64,000 nt of DNA from Luteithermobacter gelatinilyticus (GCF_005849285.1 NZ_CP040517.1:112501-176500), one strand, 5' to 3'; positions 28,247 to 38,334 are shown, counted from the stretch's first letter. Program-made: numbers and translations. Notes: a model not told the origin generated them from the sequence alone.

Positions 28247-28552
28247 ATGACCCGGAAATACAGATCGTTTCGTGAATTTTATCCCTATTATCTGTCCGAA
28301 CATGCGGACAGCACCTGTCGCCGGCTTCATTTTCTGGGCACGGCCCTGGTCATCCTGCTGTTTTTCTATGCAGTGTTTTCCGGGTCCTTCCTGCTGCTTC
28401 TGGTGCTGCCGATCTGCGGATACGGCTTTGCCTGGGTGGGGCATTTCTTTTTTGAAAAAAACAAACCGGCCACCTTCCAGTATCCGCTCTACAGCCTGAT
28501 GGGGGACTTCGTCATGTTTAAGGACATGTTGATGGGCCGGGTCTCGTTCTAG
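28247..28552 (+). CDS. DUF962 / Mpo1-like membrane protein
   Basis: 101 residues. SFREFYPYYLSEHADSTCRRLHFLG is the DUF962 signature with conserved His residues, followed by two hydrophobic segments (ALVILLFFYAVF; LLLLVLPICGYGFAWVGHFFFE). The yeast relative Mpo1 is an Fe-dependent dioxygenase of 2-hydroxy fatty acids; the bacterial role is untested. SD GGGAGG sits just after a mini-element, and the TAG stop is formed by the TA-G of another copy. So the gene is bracketed by repeats. Confidence 0.85.
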   Translation: MTRKYRSFREFYPYYLSEHADSTCRRLHFLGTALVILLFFYAVFSGSFLLLLVLPICGYGFAWVGHFFFEKNKPATFQYPLYSLMGDFVMFKDMLMGRVSF

Positions 28553-28576
28553 AGTGAATTGTCATCAGAAGGACAC
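28550..28576 (+). repeat. Mini-element end, copy 5 (forms a stop codon)
   Basis: TA then GAGTGAATTGTC; only one arm is recognisable. The TA plus first G form the TAG stop of the DUF962 gene. Confidence 0.6.
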
Positions 28577-28677
28577 GCAGGCGCCGTAGGGAGCCATCGG
28601 TTCTTTCTTCTTTTCTCACAATGGTGTAGCCTGTTGCCAGAGTTTATGTCACAGGGTCAGATATGGGGAAATAGGGG

Positions 28678-30537
28678 ATGAAGGTTGCGCAACTGTCGGA
28701 TATTGAAGCCATCGAAAGCGTGCCGCTTGAGGAACGGTATGACGGGGAGTTTACCAGCTATGCCGTCATCGCCAGAGCGGCGCGGCAAATGCCCGACAAG
28801 CCGGCCTTGCAGTTTCTTGCCACGGCCCAACCGGAGGAGCCACCCCGGACCCTCACCTACGGCCAGCTTTTCACCCGTGTGACACAGACCGCCAATCTGT
28901 TTCATGATCTGGGCCTTGGGCCTGGGGATGTGGTGTCCTACCTGTTGCCCAATTTGCCGGAAACGCATTTTGTGTTGTGGGGCGGCGAAGCGGCCGGCAT
29001 TGTCAATCCTATCAACCCGCTTCTGGATGTGGAACATATTGCGGGGATCATGTGCGCGGCCAAAAGCCGACTCCTCGTCGCCCTGGGGCCGGTGCCGGGC
29101 ACCGATCTCTGGGACAAGGCCCTGGCGGTACGGGATCTGGTGCCGTCGCTGGAAAAGATTATCCGGGTGGGCGGCGCCGCAGACAGCAATGATCCCGATA
29201 TTATACCTCCCGATGTTATACCTTATGAGGACGTCATTGACCGGTATAACGCCGCGATGCTAGATAGTGGCCGCCGGATCCGGCCTGATGACATCTGTTC
29301 TCTGTTCCATACCGGCGGTACCACGGGGGTGCCGAAGCTGGCGCAGCATACCCATCGTAACGAGGTGGCGGATGCCCTGATGATCGCGGTGGCGGGCCAG
29401 ATCGGGGAAGAGGCCGTGGGGCTGTGCGGTTTGCCGCTGTTTCATGTGAATGCGGCCATGGTGACGGGCCTGACCTGTTTTCTGCACGGGGCGACGGTGG
29501 TCCTCGCGACGCCGATGGGATACCGTACGCCGGCCCTGATCGCCAATTTCTGGAAAATTGTGGAAAAATATCGGGTGACGTTCTTTTCAGCGGTGCCCAC
29601 GGTTTATGCAAGCCTGCTGTCCGTGCCGCTGGAGGGCGAAGATCTCAGTTCCCTCGATTTTGCCATTTGCGGCGCGGCGCCCATGCCGCGGGAAACCATT
29701 CGCCGGTTTGAGGCCCTGACCGGCCTTGCCCTGCTGGAGGGGTATGGCCTGACCGAAGGCACCTGTGCCAGCAGTTTCAATCCCAGGGATGGTGAACGGC
29801 GGGTAGGCTCCATTGGCTTGCGTCTGCCCTATCAACAGATGAAAACCGTCATTCTGGATGAAGCGGGGCGTTATGTGCGCGATTGTGTCCCGGATGAGAT
29901 CGGCGCAGTGGTGATCAAGGGCCCCAATGTTTTCCCCGGCTATGTCCAAGAGGAGGCCAATAAAGATATCTGGGTGGCAGACGGCTGGTTGAATACCGGC
30001 GATATGGGACGTCAGGACAGCGACGGGTATTTCTGGCTTACGGGCCGGGCCAAGGAATTGATTATCCGCGGGGGTCACAATATTGATCCGGCGCTGATCG
30101 AAAATGCCCTGGCCCGCCATCCGGCGGTGCGCGAAGCGGCGGCGGTTGGCCAGCCGGACAGTTATGCCGGTGAGCTGCCTGTGGCCTATGTCAGCCTCAC
30201 ACCTGGCGCGATGGTTACGGAAGAGGATCTTCTGGCCTTTGCCAAAGAACATATTGCCGAACGGGCCGCCATCCCCAAGGCGATCTATATTCTGGATCAC
30301 TTGCCGCTGACCGCCGTGGGCAAGATCTTCAAACCGGCTCTGCGTTATGATGCCATTCGCCGGGAATTTGCCGCCGCCCTGGCCGATATTCCGGATCTGG
30401 CGGACATTCATGTTGATGCGGACCCGCAGCAGGGCACACTGGCCACGATCCGGCTGAAGCCGGGCGCGTCCGCCGCCGCCCGGGCCAAGGTGGAAAAACG
30501 GTTGGGCGCCTATCCGGTGCCATTTGTGCTGGATTAG
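28678..30537 (+). CDS. Acyl-CoA synthetase (AMP-forming)
   Basis: 619 residues, ANL superfamily. ATP motif SLFHTGGTTGVPKLAQHTH (about 204-222), GYGLTEGTCASSFNP (about 358-372), TGDMGRQDSDGYFWLTGRAKELIIRGGHNIDP and the catalytic Lys near ALTAVGKIFKPALR. Activates a carboxylic acid to its CoA ester. The last 80 residues (ALADIPDLADIHVDADPQQGTL) form an extra C-terminal domain. The chain length of the substrate is not clear. It stands alone on this strand. Confidence 0.88.
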   Translation: MKVAQLSDIEAIESVPLEERYDGEFTSYAVIARAARQMPDKPALQFLATAQPEEPPRTLTYGQLFTRVTQTANLFHDLGLGPGDVVSYLLPNLPETHFVLWGGEAAGIVNPINPLLDVEHIAGIMCAAKSRLLVALGPVPGTDLWDKALAVRDLVPSLEKIIRVGGAADSNDPDIIPPDVIPYEDVIDRYNAAMLDSGRRIRPDDICSLFHTGGTTGVPKLAQHTHRNEVADALMIAVAGQIGEEAVGLCGLPLFHVNAAMVTGLTCFLHGATVVLATPMGYRTPALIANFWKIVEKYRVTFFSAVPTVYASLLSVPLEGEDLSSLDFAICGAAPMPRETIRRFEALTGLALLEGYGLTEGTCASSFNPRDGERRVGSIGLRLPYQQMKTVILDEAGRYVRDCVPDEIGAVVIKGPNVFPGYVQEEANKDIWVADGWLNTGDMGRQDSDGYFWLTGRAKELIIRGGHNIDPALIENALARHPAVREAAAVGQPDSYAGELPVAYVSLTPGAMVTEEDLLAFAKEHIAERAAIPKAIYILDHLPLTAVGKIFKPALRYDAIRREFAAALADIPDLADIHVDADPQQGTLATIRLKPGASAAARAKVEKRLGAYPVPFVLD

Positions 30538-30654
30538 ATTTTATCCGGGTTAATGATACACAATTCTGGTGTCTTTCCGGGGCCCCGGTGAAGGCCGGAT
30601 CGCGCTTAAGGCATGACGAGGCAATCCGCAAAGCCTGTGGACCGTCATCGACCC

Positions 30655-31800
30655 CTATCCGAACAGGCGCAGCGGGGAAATATCTCTTTCCATAAGGCCC
30701 CGCGCCACTAAGTCTTCCGGCAGGCCGGTTCGGTTAATGAGCGAAGCGGTGATCCGGCCCAGCGCCACGGCGGTCTTGATGCCAAAACCGCCCTGTCCCG
30801 CAAGCCAGAAAAAGCCCGGGGCTTCCGGGGCAAAACCGACTACCGGGCGGTGATCCGCCACATGGTTTCTGAGGCCGGCCCAGCGGTGATGAATGCGGCG
30901 CACCGGTGTATTCAGGGCCTGTTCGATATAATGGGCGGCATAGGCCACATCCAGTTCCTCCGGCTGGGCGTCACAGGGATCAGACAGGGTCTGATCCATG
31001 GGGGAGACCAGAAGCCTGCCGGCATCCGGTTTGAAATAGAATTTCTGATGCACCTCGGTGACAAAAGGCCAGGCGGCGACATTTTGGCCCTTAGGCGGGT
31101 CCACCAGGATGGCCGTGCGCCGCAGAGGCTGGATGCCAATAGGACGGACGCCGGCCCGCGCGGCAATCTTGTCCACCCAGGCACCGGCGGCATTAACCAC
31201 GATGGGTGCGCGATAGGTACCGGCCGGGGTATGCACCTGCCAATGGCCTTTTGTAAAGGTGATATCCTGGGCCGGGGCCTCCAGGTGCACCTGTCCGCCC
31301 CGGGCCCTGAGTCCGCGCAGGAAACCCTCATGCAGCCCATGGACGTCAATGTCCTTCACATGCCGTTCCAGCAGGGCCTTTTCCTGAAATGGCGGGGCTA
31401 AGGCCGGCAGCAGTTTGGCAATTTCGTCTGCCGCAAGCCAGGTTATGTCTTCGGTGACGCGGGCCAGCGTGTCATACATGTCTTCAAGCGCCGTGAAATC
31501 GGCCCGGTCGCAAATATACATCATCTGCCGGGGAGACAAGAGATCGTGTTGCGCAAAACCCGCCGGCGGGTTTTCAAGAAAATCCGCACTGCCCAGCACC
31601 AGGGCCCGTAATACCCTGTCGCCGTGCTGGTAGGTGGCGCTGAACACGGCGGCGGAGCGGCCGGTGCTGTGATAGCCGGGCTGATTTTCCCGTTCCAGAA
31701 GAACAACCCTGCCAAGTTCCGACAAGAAATATCCGGCGCTGGCTCCTGCTATGCCGCCCCCGATAACAATAAAATCTGCCAAAGTGATGTCCTGCGTCAT
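30655..31800 (-). CDS. D-arginine dehydrogenase-like FAD oxidoreductase
   Basis: 381 residues, D-amino acid oxidase superfamily. The FAD dinucleotide motif is DFIVIGGGIAGASAGYFLSELG, followed by ENQPGYHSTGRSAA, VVNAAGAWVDKIA, and C-terminal GFFWLAGQGGFGIKTA and SPLRLF. These match from memory the Pseudomonas DauA/DADH layout (QPGYHSTGRSAA, AGVRP.G.QP..R, AGLR.FVAD). It likely deaminates a D-amino acid to a keto acid, passing electrons to the respiratory chain. Divergent from the malyl-CoA lyase gene; no dauB partner is present. Confidence 0.78.
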   Translation of the reverse strand: MTQDITLADFIVIGGGIAGASAGYFLSELGRVVLLERENQPGYHSTGRSAAVFSATYQHGDRVLRALVLGSADFLENPPAGFAQHDLLSPRQMMYICDRADFTALEDMYDTLARVTEDITWLAADEIAKLLPALAPPFQEKALLERHVKDIDVHGLHEGFLRGLRARGGQVHLEAPAQDITFTKGHWQVHTPAGTYRAPIVVNAAGAWVDKIAARAGVRPIGIQPLRRTAILVDPPKGQNVAAWPFVTEVHQKFYFKPDAGRLLVSPMDQTLSDPCDAQPEELDVAYAAHYIEQALNTPVRRIHHRWAGLRNHVADHRPVVGFAPEAPGFFWLAGQGGFGIKTAVALGRITASLINRTGLPEDLVARGLMERDISPLRLFG

Positions 31801-32111
31801 GTCCTATCCTGATGAGCCGTTGCGTCCTGGTTTATCTGGCTGACTTGTCTGGCCGATTTGTCTGGGCAGCCAAATCCGGGATTCAGCCAGGATTCGGGCG
31901 GCGTTATGCTGCATTACAGCATAAATATTCTTTTTCATCATAAGAAAATTGCATATCTTTTCGCAACTGCGAAATTTTCTGTGGATTTATGCCAATATCT
32001 TGGTAGATTAATAAACAACACGGATGACTATTTCTATGATTTAATAAACATTACGGCATTTTTCGGTCCCGGCCCCAAGGGCGGGGCGGATCAGTCAGGG
32101 AGTTTATCAAA
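31801..32111. promoter_or_regulatory. Divergent promoter region with a palindrome
   Basis: AT-rich 311 bp between the flavoprotein and malyl-CoA lyase genes. It holds TTTCGC-AACT-GCGAAA (31959-31974), a perfect 6-bp-arm palindrome set in AT-rich sequence with AGAAAATT and AATTTTCT around it. It may be the operator of an unidentified regulator. No RNA gene is seen. Confidence 0.45.
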
Positions 32112-33158
32112 ATGAGAAAACCGCCAAAAGATTTTTTCAAACCATTGGCCATCGGGGCGCCGGAGCCGTATCGGGAAATTCCGGTGGCGCTGGAGCGTAT
32201 GATTCACTTTTTTCCGCCGCATATGGAAAAGATGCGCGCCAAGGTCCCGGATATGGTGGGGCAGGTGGATGTGCTGCTGGGCAATCTGGAGGACGCCATT
32301 CCCGCCGACGCCAAGGAAGCCGCCCGGGCCGGTTTTATCGAGGTGGCCACATCCGTGGAGTTCGGGGATACGGGCCTGTGGACCCGCATCAACTGCCTGA
32401 ATTCGCCCTGGGTGCTGGATGATTTGACGGAAATTGTCGGCGCGGTGGGGAATAAGCTGGATGTGATCATGCTGCCCAAGGTGGAAGGGCCGTGGGACAT
32501 TCATTATCTGGACCAGCTGCTGGCGCAGCTCGAAGCCCGTCATGAAATCACAAAACCAATCCTGATCCATGCCATTCTGGAAACGGCGCAGGGGGTGAAT
32601 AATGTGGCCGAGATCGCAGCGGCCAGCCCGCGCATGCACGGCATCAGCCTGGGGCCGGCGGATCTTGCGGCCTCGCGCGGCATGAAAACCACCCGTGTGG
32701 GCGGCGGTCATCCCTTTTATGGTGTGTTGGAAGACAGCGCGGGGGATGGGGCAACGCGCATGCTGTTCCAACAGGATCTGTGGCATTACACGGTGGCCAA
32801 AATGGTCGATGCCTGTATGACCTATGGGTTAAAGGCCTTTTACGGCCCGTTTGGCGACTTTTCCGACGATGCGGCTTGCGAAGCGCAGTTCCGCAATGCG
32901 TTTCTCATGGGCTGCGTGGGGGCCTGGTCGCTGCATCCGAAACAGATTGCCATCGCCAAGAAAGTCTTCAGCCCAGATGTGGATGAGGTGCTGTTTGCCA
33001 AAAAAATCCTGGAGGCCATGCCGGATGGCACAGGTGCGGTGATGATCGACGGCAAGATGCAGGATGATGCCACCTGGAAACAGGCCAAGGTGATTGTGGA
33101 TCTGGCCCGGCGGGTGGCGGAAAAGGATCCTGAGCTCGGCGCGGCCTACGGCTTCTGA
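32112..33158 (+). CDS. mcl: Malyl-CoA lyase, Chloroflexus-type (HpcH/HpaI family)
   Basis: 348 residues, TIM-barrel lyase cleaving or forming CoA thioesters of malate, beta-methylmalate or citramalate with glyoxylate/acetyl-CoA. [75 protein letters not shown] and [17 protein letters not shown] are near copies of the Chloroflexus enzyme as I recall it. The metal ligands Glu and Asp are in NLEDA and ETAQ. Neighbour of acetate transport genes; likely in acetyl-CoA/glyoxylate metabolism. In alphaproteobacteria the shorter Mcl1 type is more usual. Confidence 0.8.
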   Translation: MRKPPKDFFKPLAIGAPEPYREIPVALERMIHFFPPHMEKMRAKVPDMVGQVDVLLGNLEDAIPADAKEAARAGFIEVATSVEFGDTGLWTRINCLNSPWVLDDLTEIVGAVGNKLDVIMLPKVEGPWDIHYLDQLLAQLEARHEITKPILIHAILETAQGVNNVAEIAAASPRMHGISLGPADLAASRGMKTTRVGGGHPFYGVLEDSAGDGATRMLFQQDLWHYTVAKMVDACMTYGLKAFYGPFGDFSDDAACEAQFRNAFLMGCVGAWSLHPKQIAIAKKVFSPDVDEVLFAKKILEAMPDGTGAVMIDGKMQDDATWKQAKVIVDLARRVAEKDPELGAAYGF

Positions 33159-33178
33159 CTGTCGATCACCCCATATGA

Positions 33179-33218
33179 CAAAAAAGGCCTCGCCTGAAGT
33201 TCAGGCGGGGCCTTTGAG
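33179..33218. terminator. Bidirectional terminator between mcl and actP
   Basis: AAGGCCTCGCCTGAA-GTTCAGGCGGGGCCTTT forms a long stem with one bulge; A6 on the left gives T6 on the minus strand, and TTT follows on the plus. It separates the convergent mcl and actP genes. Confidence 0.85.
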
Positions 33219-33235
33219 TTTGGTTGGTGAAGTGA

Positions 33236-34924
33236 TTAATGTTTGGTCGCTGCGGTGGCACCGATGCCGCTTTCGGAACGCACCAGTTGTTCGTCAAACA
33301 GGGCTTTTTCCGTTTGCGCCCGTTTGCTCCTGTCGGTGAGAGATGTCAGCCAGATGACGATAAACGCCAGCGGCATGGAATAGAAGGTGGGATAGGCATG
33401 GGGGAAGATAGCTTCACTGTTGCCCAGCACATCGACCCACACACCGGGCCCCAGAATCATCAGCCCGATGGAGGAGACAAGCCCCGCAATCCCGCCCCAC
33501 ACCGCCCCGCGAGTGGTCAGTCCCCGCCAGTACATGGACAGGATCAGGATCGGGAAATTCACGCTTGCCGCAATCGCCATGGCCAGTGAGGCAATAAAGG
33601 CGATATTCTGATGTTCGAAGGCGATGCCGAGAATGACGGCGATCGCGCCCAGCACGAAAGTGGAAATGCGCGATACCTTCAGTTCCTCCACATGGGTAAC
33701 GGGGGTGGTGCGGAAGGTTTTGGCATAAAGGTCGTGGGCCACGGTCGCCGCGCCGGCGAGCGTCAGCCCCGCCACTACCGCCAGAATGGTGGCAAAGGCG
33801 ACCGCCGACATGAAACCCAGCATCAGATTGCCGCCAGTGATATGGGTCAGATGCAGCGCCACCATATTACCGCCGCCGATCAGCTTGCCCGCGGCGTCAT
33901 AATAGTCCGGATTGTTCATTACAAAGCTGATGGCGCCAAAACCGATAATGACGATCAGGATGTAGAAATAGCCCATGATGGAGGTGGCATAGAATACTGA
34001 CTTGCGGGCATCCTTGGCGTCCTTGACGGTAAAGAAACGCATCAATATGTGGGGCAGACCCATGATCCCGAACATCATGGTCAGGCCCAGCGACATGATG
34101 GAGATCGGATTGTCCATCCACAGGCCCGGTTTCATGATTTCCGTTCCGCGCGGGTGATGGGTGACGGCGCTTTCCAGAATGGCATTCAGGTTGAAGTCAA
34201 AATGCACCAGCACCGCAAAGGCGATGTAGCTGCCGCCGATCAGCAGCAGGATGGCCTTGATCAGCTGCACCCAGGTGGTGGCCAGCATGCCACCAAAACT
34301 CACATAGAGGATCATCAGGAAACTGACCAGTATCACCGCATAAACATAATCCATGCCGAACAGCAGCTGGATCAGCTTGCCGGCTCCGACCATCTGGGCG
34401 ATAAGGTAGAAAATCACCACCGACAGGGAACCGATGGCGGACAGGGTGCGGATCGGTTTTTTATCAAGGCGAAAGGACACCACATCCACAAAGGTATAAC
34501 TGCCAAGATTGCGCAGCCGTTCGGCGATCAGGAACAGGATCACCGGCCAGCTCGCCATCACCCCTACGGCCAGCAGCGTGGCGTCATAGCCAAAGGCGAA
34601 CAATGCCCCGGTAATGCCCAGAAAGGTGGCCGCCGACATAAAATCCCCGGCGATGGCGGTGCCGTTTTGCCACGGCTTGATGCCGCCGCCGGCCGCATAA
34701 AAATCGTCCCGGGTCTTGTTTTGCCGCGCCGCCCACCAGGTAATGCCCAGCGTGGCCAGCACAAAGAGAAAAAACATGGCGATGGCGTTAAGATTGAGGG
34801 GCTGTTTTTCGATCTCCCCGTCAATGCCGCCGCCGGCCGCCATGGCCAGCGCCGGCAGGCCCGCGCCTGCCGCGAGCCCGGCACAGATTCTGATCAGGAA
34901 AGGAGGAAACATCCGTTTTTTCAT
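33236..34924 (-). CDS. actP: Cation/acetate symporter
   Basis: 562 residues, sodium:solute symporter family, about 13 membrane segments after a cleavable-looking N-terminus ([20 protein letters not shown]). [31 protein letters not shown] is the ActP hallmark, with [21 protein letters not shown]. Imports acetate and similar short acids with Na+. The start codon overlaps the upstream DUF485 gene by 4 bp, the standard yjcH-actP pair. Expected regulation by carbon supply; no operator identified. Confidence 0.93.
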   Translation of the reverse strand: MKKRMFPPFLIRICAGLAAGAGLPALAMAAGGGIDGEIEKQPLNLNAIAMFFLFVLATLGITWWAARQNKTRDDFYAAGGGIKPWQNGTAIAGDFMSAATFLGITGALFAFGYDATLLAVGVMASWPVILFLIAERLRNLGSYTFVDVVSFRLDKKPIRTLSAIGSLSVVIFYLIAQMVGAGKLIQLLFGMDYVYAVILVSFLMILYVSFGGMLATTWVQLIKAILLLIGGSYIAFAVLVHFDFNLNAILESAVTHHPRGTEIMKPGLWMDNPISIMSLGLTMMFGIMGLPHILMRFFTVKDAKDARKSVFYATSIMGYFYILIVIIGFGAISFVMNNPDYYDAAGKLIGGGNMVALHLTHITGGNLMLGFMSAVAFATILAVVAGLTLAGAATVAHDLYAKTFRTTPVTHVEELKVSRISTFVLGAIAVILGIAFEHQNIAFIASLAMAIAASVNFPILILSMYWRGLTTRGAVWGGIAGLVSSIGLMILGPGVWVDVLGNSEAIFPHAYPTFYSMPLAFIVIWLTSLTDRSKRAQTEKALFDEQLVRSESGIGATAATKH

Positions 34925-35247
34925 TTTTTGACCTCCTTCAGAAACTCGTCTTTGAGGACGTCAAACCGGCGGTTCGCCCACCAGGTGTACACTCCCGCGC
35001 AGAGCATGCCGTTGACAATTACGGCGAGCACCAGAATAATGCCCCAGGTCAGGGTAGCCCCGTTGCTCACCGGTTGGGCAATCAGTTCCGGCAGATAGGC
35101 GGTGGCGAAAATATAAAATCCGTAGACGAGCAGAATAAAGGCTGTTAGGCCAAGTGTGACGGCAGTGCGGCGCGCCAGCATTTTTCTGAACTTCGGATGA
35201 TTGATATAAGCGACAGACATATCTTTGGCGACAGTGTCTTCCGGCAT
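34921..35247 (-). CDS. DUF485 membrane protein (YjcH-like)
   Basis: 108 residues from ATG 35247. Two membrane helices ([49 protein letters not shown]) preceded by [14 protein letters not shown], typical of DUF485. Always paired with ActP and probably a small subunit or regulator of the symporter. Longer reading to 35421 is not supported by a ribosome site. Confidence 0.88.
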   Translation of the reverse strand: MPEDTVAKDMSVAYINHPKFRKMLARRTAVTLGLTAFILLVYGFYIFATAYLPELIAQPVSNGATLTWGIILVLAVIVNGMLCAGVYTWWANRRFDVLKDEFLKEVKK

Positions 35248-35553
35248 GCAGCATTCCCTTTTTATTTTGTGTCGTTGTCTCATGGCCCGTTCCCGTAGGA
35301 GAGGCGGGCCACATCCCTGATCCGGCAAGAGGATAAGCATGTTTCTTTTTGGGGGCAAGCCATGCTTTCTCTTTGGCTCAGTGTGTGATCCCCAAAACGA
35401 CTGACGGACGGAACCCCTCAATATGTTTTTGACTTTATGGAAGGGGACATTACCTTTTAACTTTTTGAGCGGCGCAGGGGATGAATCCCGCCTAGGCAGG
35501 TTATCTGCCCTTTGTTATGATGGAACAACAAAAAGCCTGGATGAGATAAGATA

Positions 35554-36075
35554 GTGGAAAACAACAGGAAACCGGAAAAAAAACCGGCAAGGGTGTCCGG
35601 CAGCAAACAGCCCGGACAAGGCCGTGCCGGCCCCCCTCCTCACCATGAGGCGGACAGGTTCATTGACAATTATCTGCTGTATTTGCTGGCGCGGGTATCC
35701 TTTCTGGTCAGCAACGATTTTCATACCCAGATCAAGAAACAGAAAGTCAGCGTGCCGACCTGGCGGGTGCTGGCGACGTTGCGGGACCGGGATCAACTGA
35801 CCATCGGTGAATTATGTGATTATGTGATGATGCAGCAATCTACGCTGACCAAAGTGATTGACCGTATGACCGAAGACGGTCTGGTGGATCGGCGATTCTC
35901 CGAAGAAGACCGGCGCAAGGTATTTGTCGCCATTACGGCCAAGGGGCGTGCGCTGGTGGAGGATCTTATCCCCCGGGCTCTGGCCCATGAAAAAAGGGTC
36001 TTGAGGGAGTATAGCAAAAAAGAGCAGGACACCCTCAAAGACATGATGAAGGCGTTGATTACCCGCCTGAGCTGA
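35554..36075 (+). CDS. MarR-family regulator
   Basis: 173 residues, GTG start. A 40-residue basic/proline-rich head precedes the winged-helix domain: LTIGELCDYVMMQQSTLTKVIDRMTEDGLVDRRFSEEDRRKVFVAITAKGRALVE. It is divergent from the DUF485-actP pair and convergent with the glutaryl-CoA dehydrogenase gene, so either could be its target. MarR regulators of this type usually answer to aromatic acids or their CoA esters. Confidence 0.85.
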   Translation: MENNRKPEKKPARVSGSKQPGQGRAGPPPHHEADRFIDNYLLYLLARVSFLVSNDFHTQIKKQKVSVPTWRVLATLRDRDQLTIGELCDYVMMQQSTLTKVIDRMTEDGLVDRRFSEEDRRKVFVAITAKGRALVEDLIPRALAHEKRVLREYSKKEQDTLKDMMKALITRLS

Positions 36076-36202
36076 CATGTTTGGATTCTCTATCCGTGCC
36101 GTGTCATGGGGGCGATGACGGCGCAGCTTCACGTCATGGCAAGCGTAAGCAACGTCAGCCATGTGTTTGTCTCTGGCATGTGTTTGTTTCCGTGTTCGGC
36201 AT

Positions 36203-36233
36203 AAAAAACCCTTCCCCGTCGGGCGGGGAAGGG
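36203..36233 (-). terminator. Terminator of the glutaryl-CoA dehydrogenase gene
   Basis: Minus strand: CCCTTCCCC, loop, GGGGAAGGG followed by TTTTTTAT. Strong intrinsic terminator for the minus-strand gene ending at 36269; it also closes the plus-strand marR gene region. Confidence 0.8.
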
Positions 36234-36256
36234 GTGATGGTGTTTCCTGAACCGGT

Positions 36257-36271
36257 GCACAATTCACTCTA
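36257..36271 (-). repeat. Mini-element end, copy 6 (forms a stop codon)
   Basis: Minus strand: TA then GAGTGAATTGTGCAC. The TA plus G are the TAG stop of the acyl-CoA dehydrogenase gene. The second arm is not recognisable. Confidence 0.65.
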
Positions 36272-37450
36272 GAACGCATTGAGTCCGGTTTGCAGGCGGC
36301 CGAGGATAAGGGCGTGGACATCATGGGTGCCCTCATAGGTATTGACCGCCTCCAGGTTGAGCACATGGCGGATGACATGGTATTCGTCGGCGATGCCGTT
36401 GCCGCCATGCATGTCGCGGGCGGTACGGGCAATCTCCAGCGCCTTGCCGCAATTGTTGCGCTTGAGCAGGGAAATGGCATCTGGCGACAGCTTGCCTTTG
36501 TCCTTTAAGCGTCCCGCCTGCAGACAGGCATGCAGCCCCAGCGTGATCTCGGTTTGCATGTCGGCGAGTTTTTTCTGGATCAGCTGGGTGGCCGCCAGCG
36601 GCCGGCCGAACTGCTTGCGGTCGAGGGTATATTGCCGCGCCGCATGCCAGCAGAATTCCGCCGCCCCCAGCGCCCCCCAGGCGATGCCATAGCGGGCGTT
36701 GGAAAGACAGCCCAACGGGCCCTTCAGTCCTTCTACCCCCGGCAGCAGATTGTCCTCCGGCACAAACACCTCGTCCATTACGATCTCGCCGGTAATCGAG
36801 GCGCGTAAGGAAAACTTGCCTTCGATCTTGGGGGCGGAAAGCCCCGTCATACCTTTTTCCAGGATAAACCCGCGCACCACCCCGTCATCGCATTTGGCCC
36901 ACACCACAAACACATCGGCAATCGGGCTGTTGGTGATCCACATCTTGGCGCCGCTTAAGGAATAGCCGCCGTCGACGCGCCGCGCCCGGGTCTGCATGCC
37001 CGCCGGATCGGACCCCGCATTGGGTTCGGTGAGGCCAAAACAGCCGACCCATTCGCCGGTGGCGAGCTTGGGCAGATATTTTTCCTTCTGTGCGTCCGAG
37101 CCATAGGCATAGATCGGATACATCACCAGCGAACTTTGCACGCTCATGGCGGACCGATAGCCGCTGTCCACCCGCTCCACCTCGCGCGCAATCAGGCCAT
37201 AGGCCACATAGCCCACCCCGGCGCAGCCATACCCGTCAATGGTCGGGCCCAAAAAGCCCAGCTCGCCCATCCGGGTCATGATCGAGCGGTCGAAAATCTC
37301 ATGCCGGTGCGCCTCCTGAACCCCCGGCAGCAACACCTCCTGACAGAAATCCCGCGCACTGTCCCGGATCAGGCGTTCCTCTTCCGTAAGACTGTCCTCC
37401 AGCAACAGCACATCATCCCACGGCGCACTCGGCCAGCTAAATTTGCTCAT
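36269..37450 (-). CDS. gcdH: Glutaryl-CoA dehydrogenase
   Basis: 393 residues from ATG 37450, after AGGAG. Oxidative decarboxylation of glutaryl-CoA to crotonyl-CoA with [55 protein letters not shown] is the GCDH-type FAD/substrate region, and the catalytic Glu lies in [18 protein letters not shown]. Serves lysine and tryptophan breakdown, and also the end of CoA-dependent aromatic routes. Its stop is supplied by a repeat. An inverted repeat sits just upstream of the start. Confidence 0.9.
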   Translation of the reverse strand: MSKFSWPSAPWDDVLLLEDSLTEEERLIRDSARDFCQEVLLPGVQEAHRHEIFDRSIMTRMGELGFLGPTIDGYGCAGVGYVAYGLIAREVERVDSGYRSAMSVQSSLVMYPIYAYGSDAQKEKYLPKLATGEWVGCFGLTEPNAGSDPAGMQTRARRVDGGYSLSGAKMWITNSPIADVFVVWAKCDDGVVRGFILEKGMTGLSAPKIEGKFSLRASITGEIVMDEVFVPEDNLLPGVEGLKGPLGCLSNARYGIAWGALGAAEFCWHAARQYTLDRKQFGRPLAATQLIQKKLADMQTEITLGLHACLQAGRLKDKGKLSPDAISLLKRNNCGKALEIARTARDMHGGNGIADEYHVIRHVLNLEAVNTYEGTHDVHALILGRLQTGLNAF

Positions 37451-37474
37451 TATCTTCACTCCTGAATATATTGT

Positions 37475-37512
37475 GAAGAAAAGTCCTTCACTGTTTCAGC
37501 ATACTTTTCTTC
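37475..37512 (-). promoter_or_regulatory. Inverted repeat upstream of gcdH
   Basis: GAAGAAAAGT (37475-37484) and ACTTTTCTTC (37503-37512) are exact complements separated by 18 bases, about 25 bp before the gcdH start. Arm size and position suit a regulator binding site covering the promoter. Confidence 0.55.
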
Positions 37513-37626
37513 GATGTTTTGCAAGATGTCAATCTGGGTCGGGGGCTTTCGTAAGTCATTTATGATATGAAAGAGTCCTCGCGAGGACCCGATCCCGTCT
37601 TGACGCGGTTTCCGGGAAACGGATGT

Positions 37627-38049
37627 TCAGGCGGTTTCCCGCGGCAATACCGCCGTAGTTTCAATTTCGATTTTGGCCTCCTTTTCCACCAGGGCAGTAA
37701 CCCCAACACAGGCCATGGTGGGGAAGTTTTTCCCCATATATTCCCGGTATACGGCACCGATTTCCGGCAGCCGGCGGCGATATTCCTCCATATCCGTCAC
37801 ATACCAGGTCAGTCTGACCACATGTTCAGGACCGGCCCCAGCTTCGACCAGCAGGGCCGTGATGTTAATCAGGCATTGGCGGAACTGGTCCACCAAATCG
37901 TCACTGGGAAATTCTTCCTTTTCATTCCAACCGACGGTGCCGGCCAGGAAGATCATTTCTCCCTCACACATGATACCGTTGGAATATCCCTTGGGCCTGG
38001 GCCAGTCGGGGGGGAGGAGAATTTTTCCCTTGGTTCCTGTCTTGTTCAT
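37627..38049 (-). CDS. RidA-family enamine/imine deaminase
   Basis: 140 residues from ATG 38049 (GAGGTGATT before it). YjgF/YER057c/UK114 fold: YSNGIMCEGEMIFLAGTVGWNEK and DDLVDQFRQCLINITALLVEAGAG are the family segments, with VRLTWYVTDMEEYRRRLPEIGAVYREYMGKNFPTMACVGV. The usual catalytic Arg before the TxxGV block is not apparent, so substrate may differ from classic RidA. Divergent from the monooxygenase/reductase gene; in an anthranilate pathway it could hydrolyse an enamine intermediate and release ammonia. Confidence 0.82.
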   Translation of the reverse strand: MNKTGTKGKILLPPDWPRPKGYSNGIMCEGEMIFLAGTVGWNEKEEFPSDDLVDQFRQCLINITALLVEAGAGPEHVVRLTWYVTDMEEYRRRLPEIGAVYREYMGKNFPTMACVGVTALVEKEAKIEIETTAVLPRETA

Positions 38050-38278
38050 AATCACCTCATCGTCATTTTGCTGTCAATCAGCTTTCAGGGTCTTAAAATT
38101 TGTTGCAAAAAAATATTTCATGTTTAAAATAATAAATCAACAGAAATAAAAAAATCCAGGGATAACAAGGGTTTTCAGGGTCTGAAGAAGGGATAAACTA
38201 ATTCAAATTAATTAATATAAAACAATAGGATAGAGTTTTATCCCTGATTCTCTGGTAGGTAACAAAAGACTGTTTTGC

Positions 38279-38296
38279 TTATACATTTAAGTATAA
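38279..38296. promoter_or_regulatory. Palindromic operator candidate of the aromatic cluster
   Basis: TTATAC-ATTTAA-GTATAA, with perfectly complementary 6-bp arms, 39 bp before the ATG at 38335. The 285-bp region between ridA and the monooxygenase gene is strongly AT-rich. A MarR protein encoded at 41462 is the obvious candidate binder. Confidence 0.55.
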
Positions 38297-38334
38297 AATA
38301 AATAGTCAATGAACGAGTCGAAAGGATCTTCATT

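Noticed and set aside
38262-38274. TAACAAAAGACT resembling the right end of the IS630 element
   Set aside because: Only 12 bases match and there is no TA flank or second end; chance is plausible.
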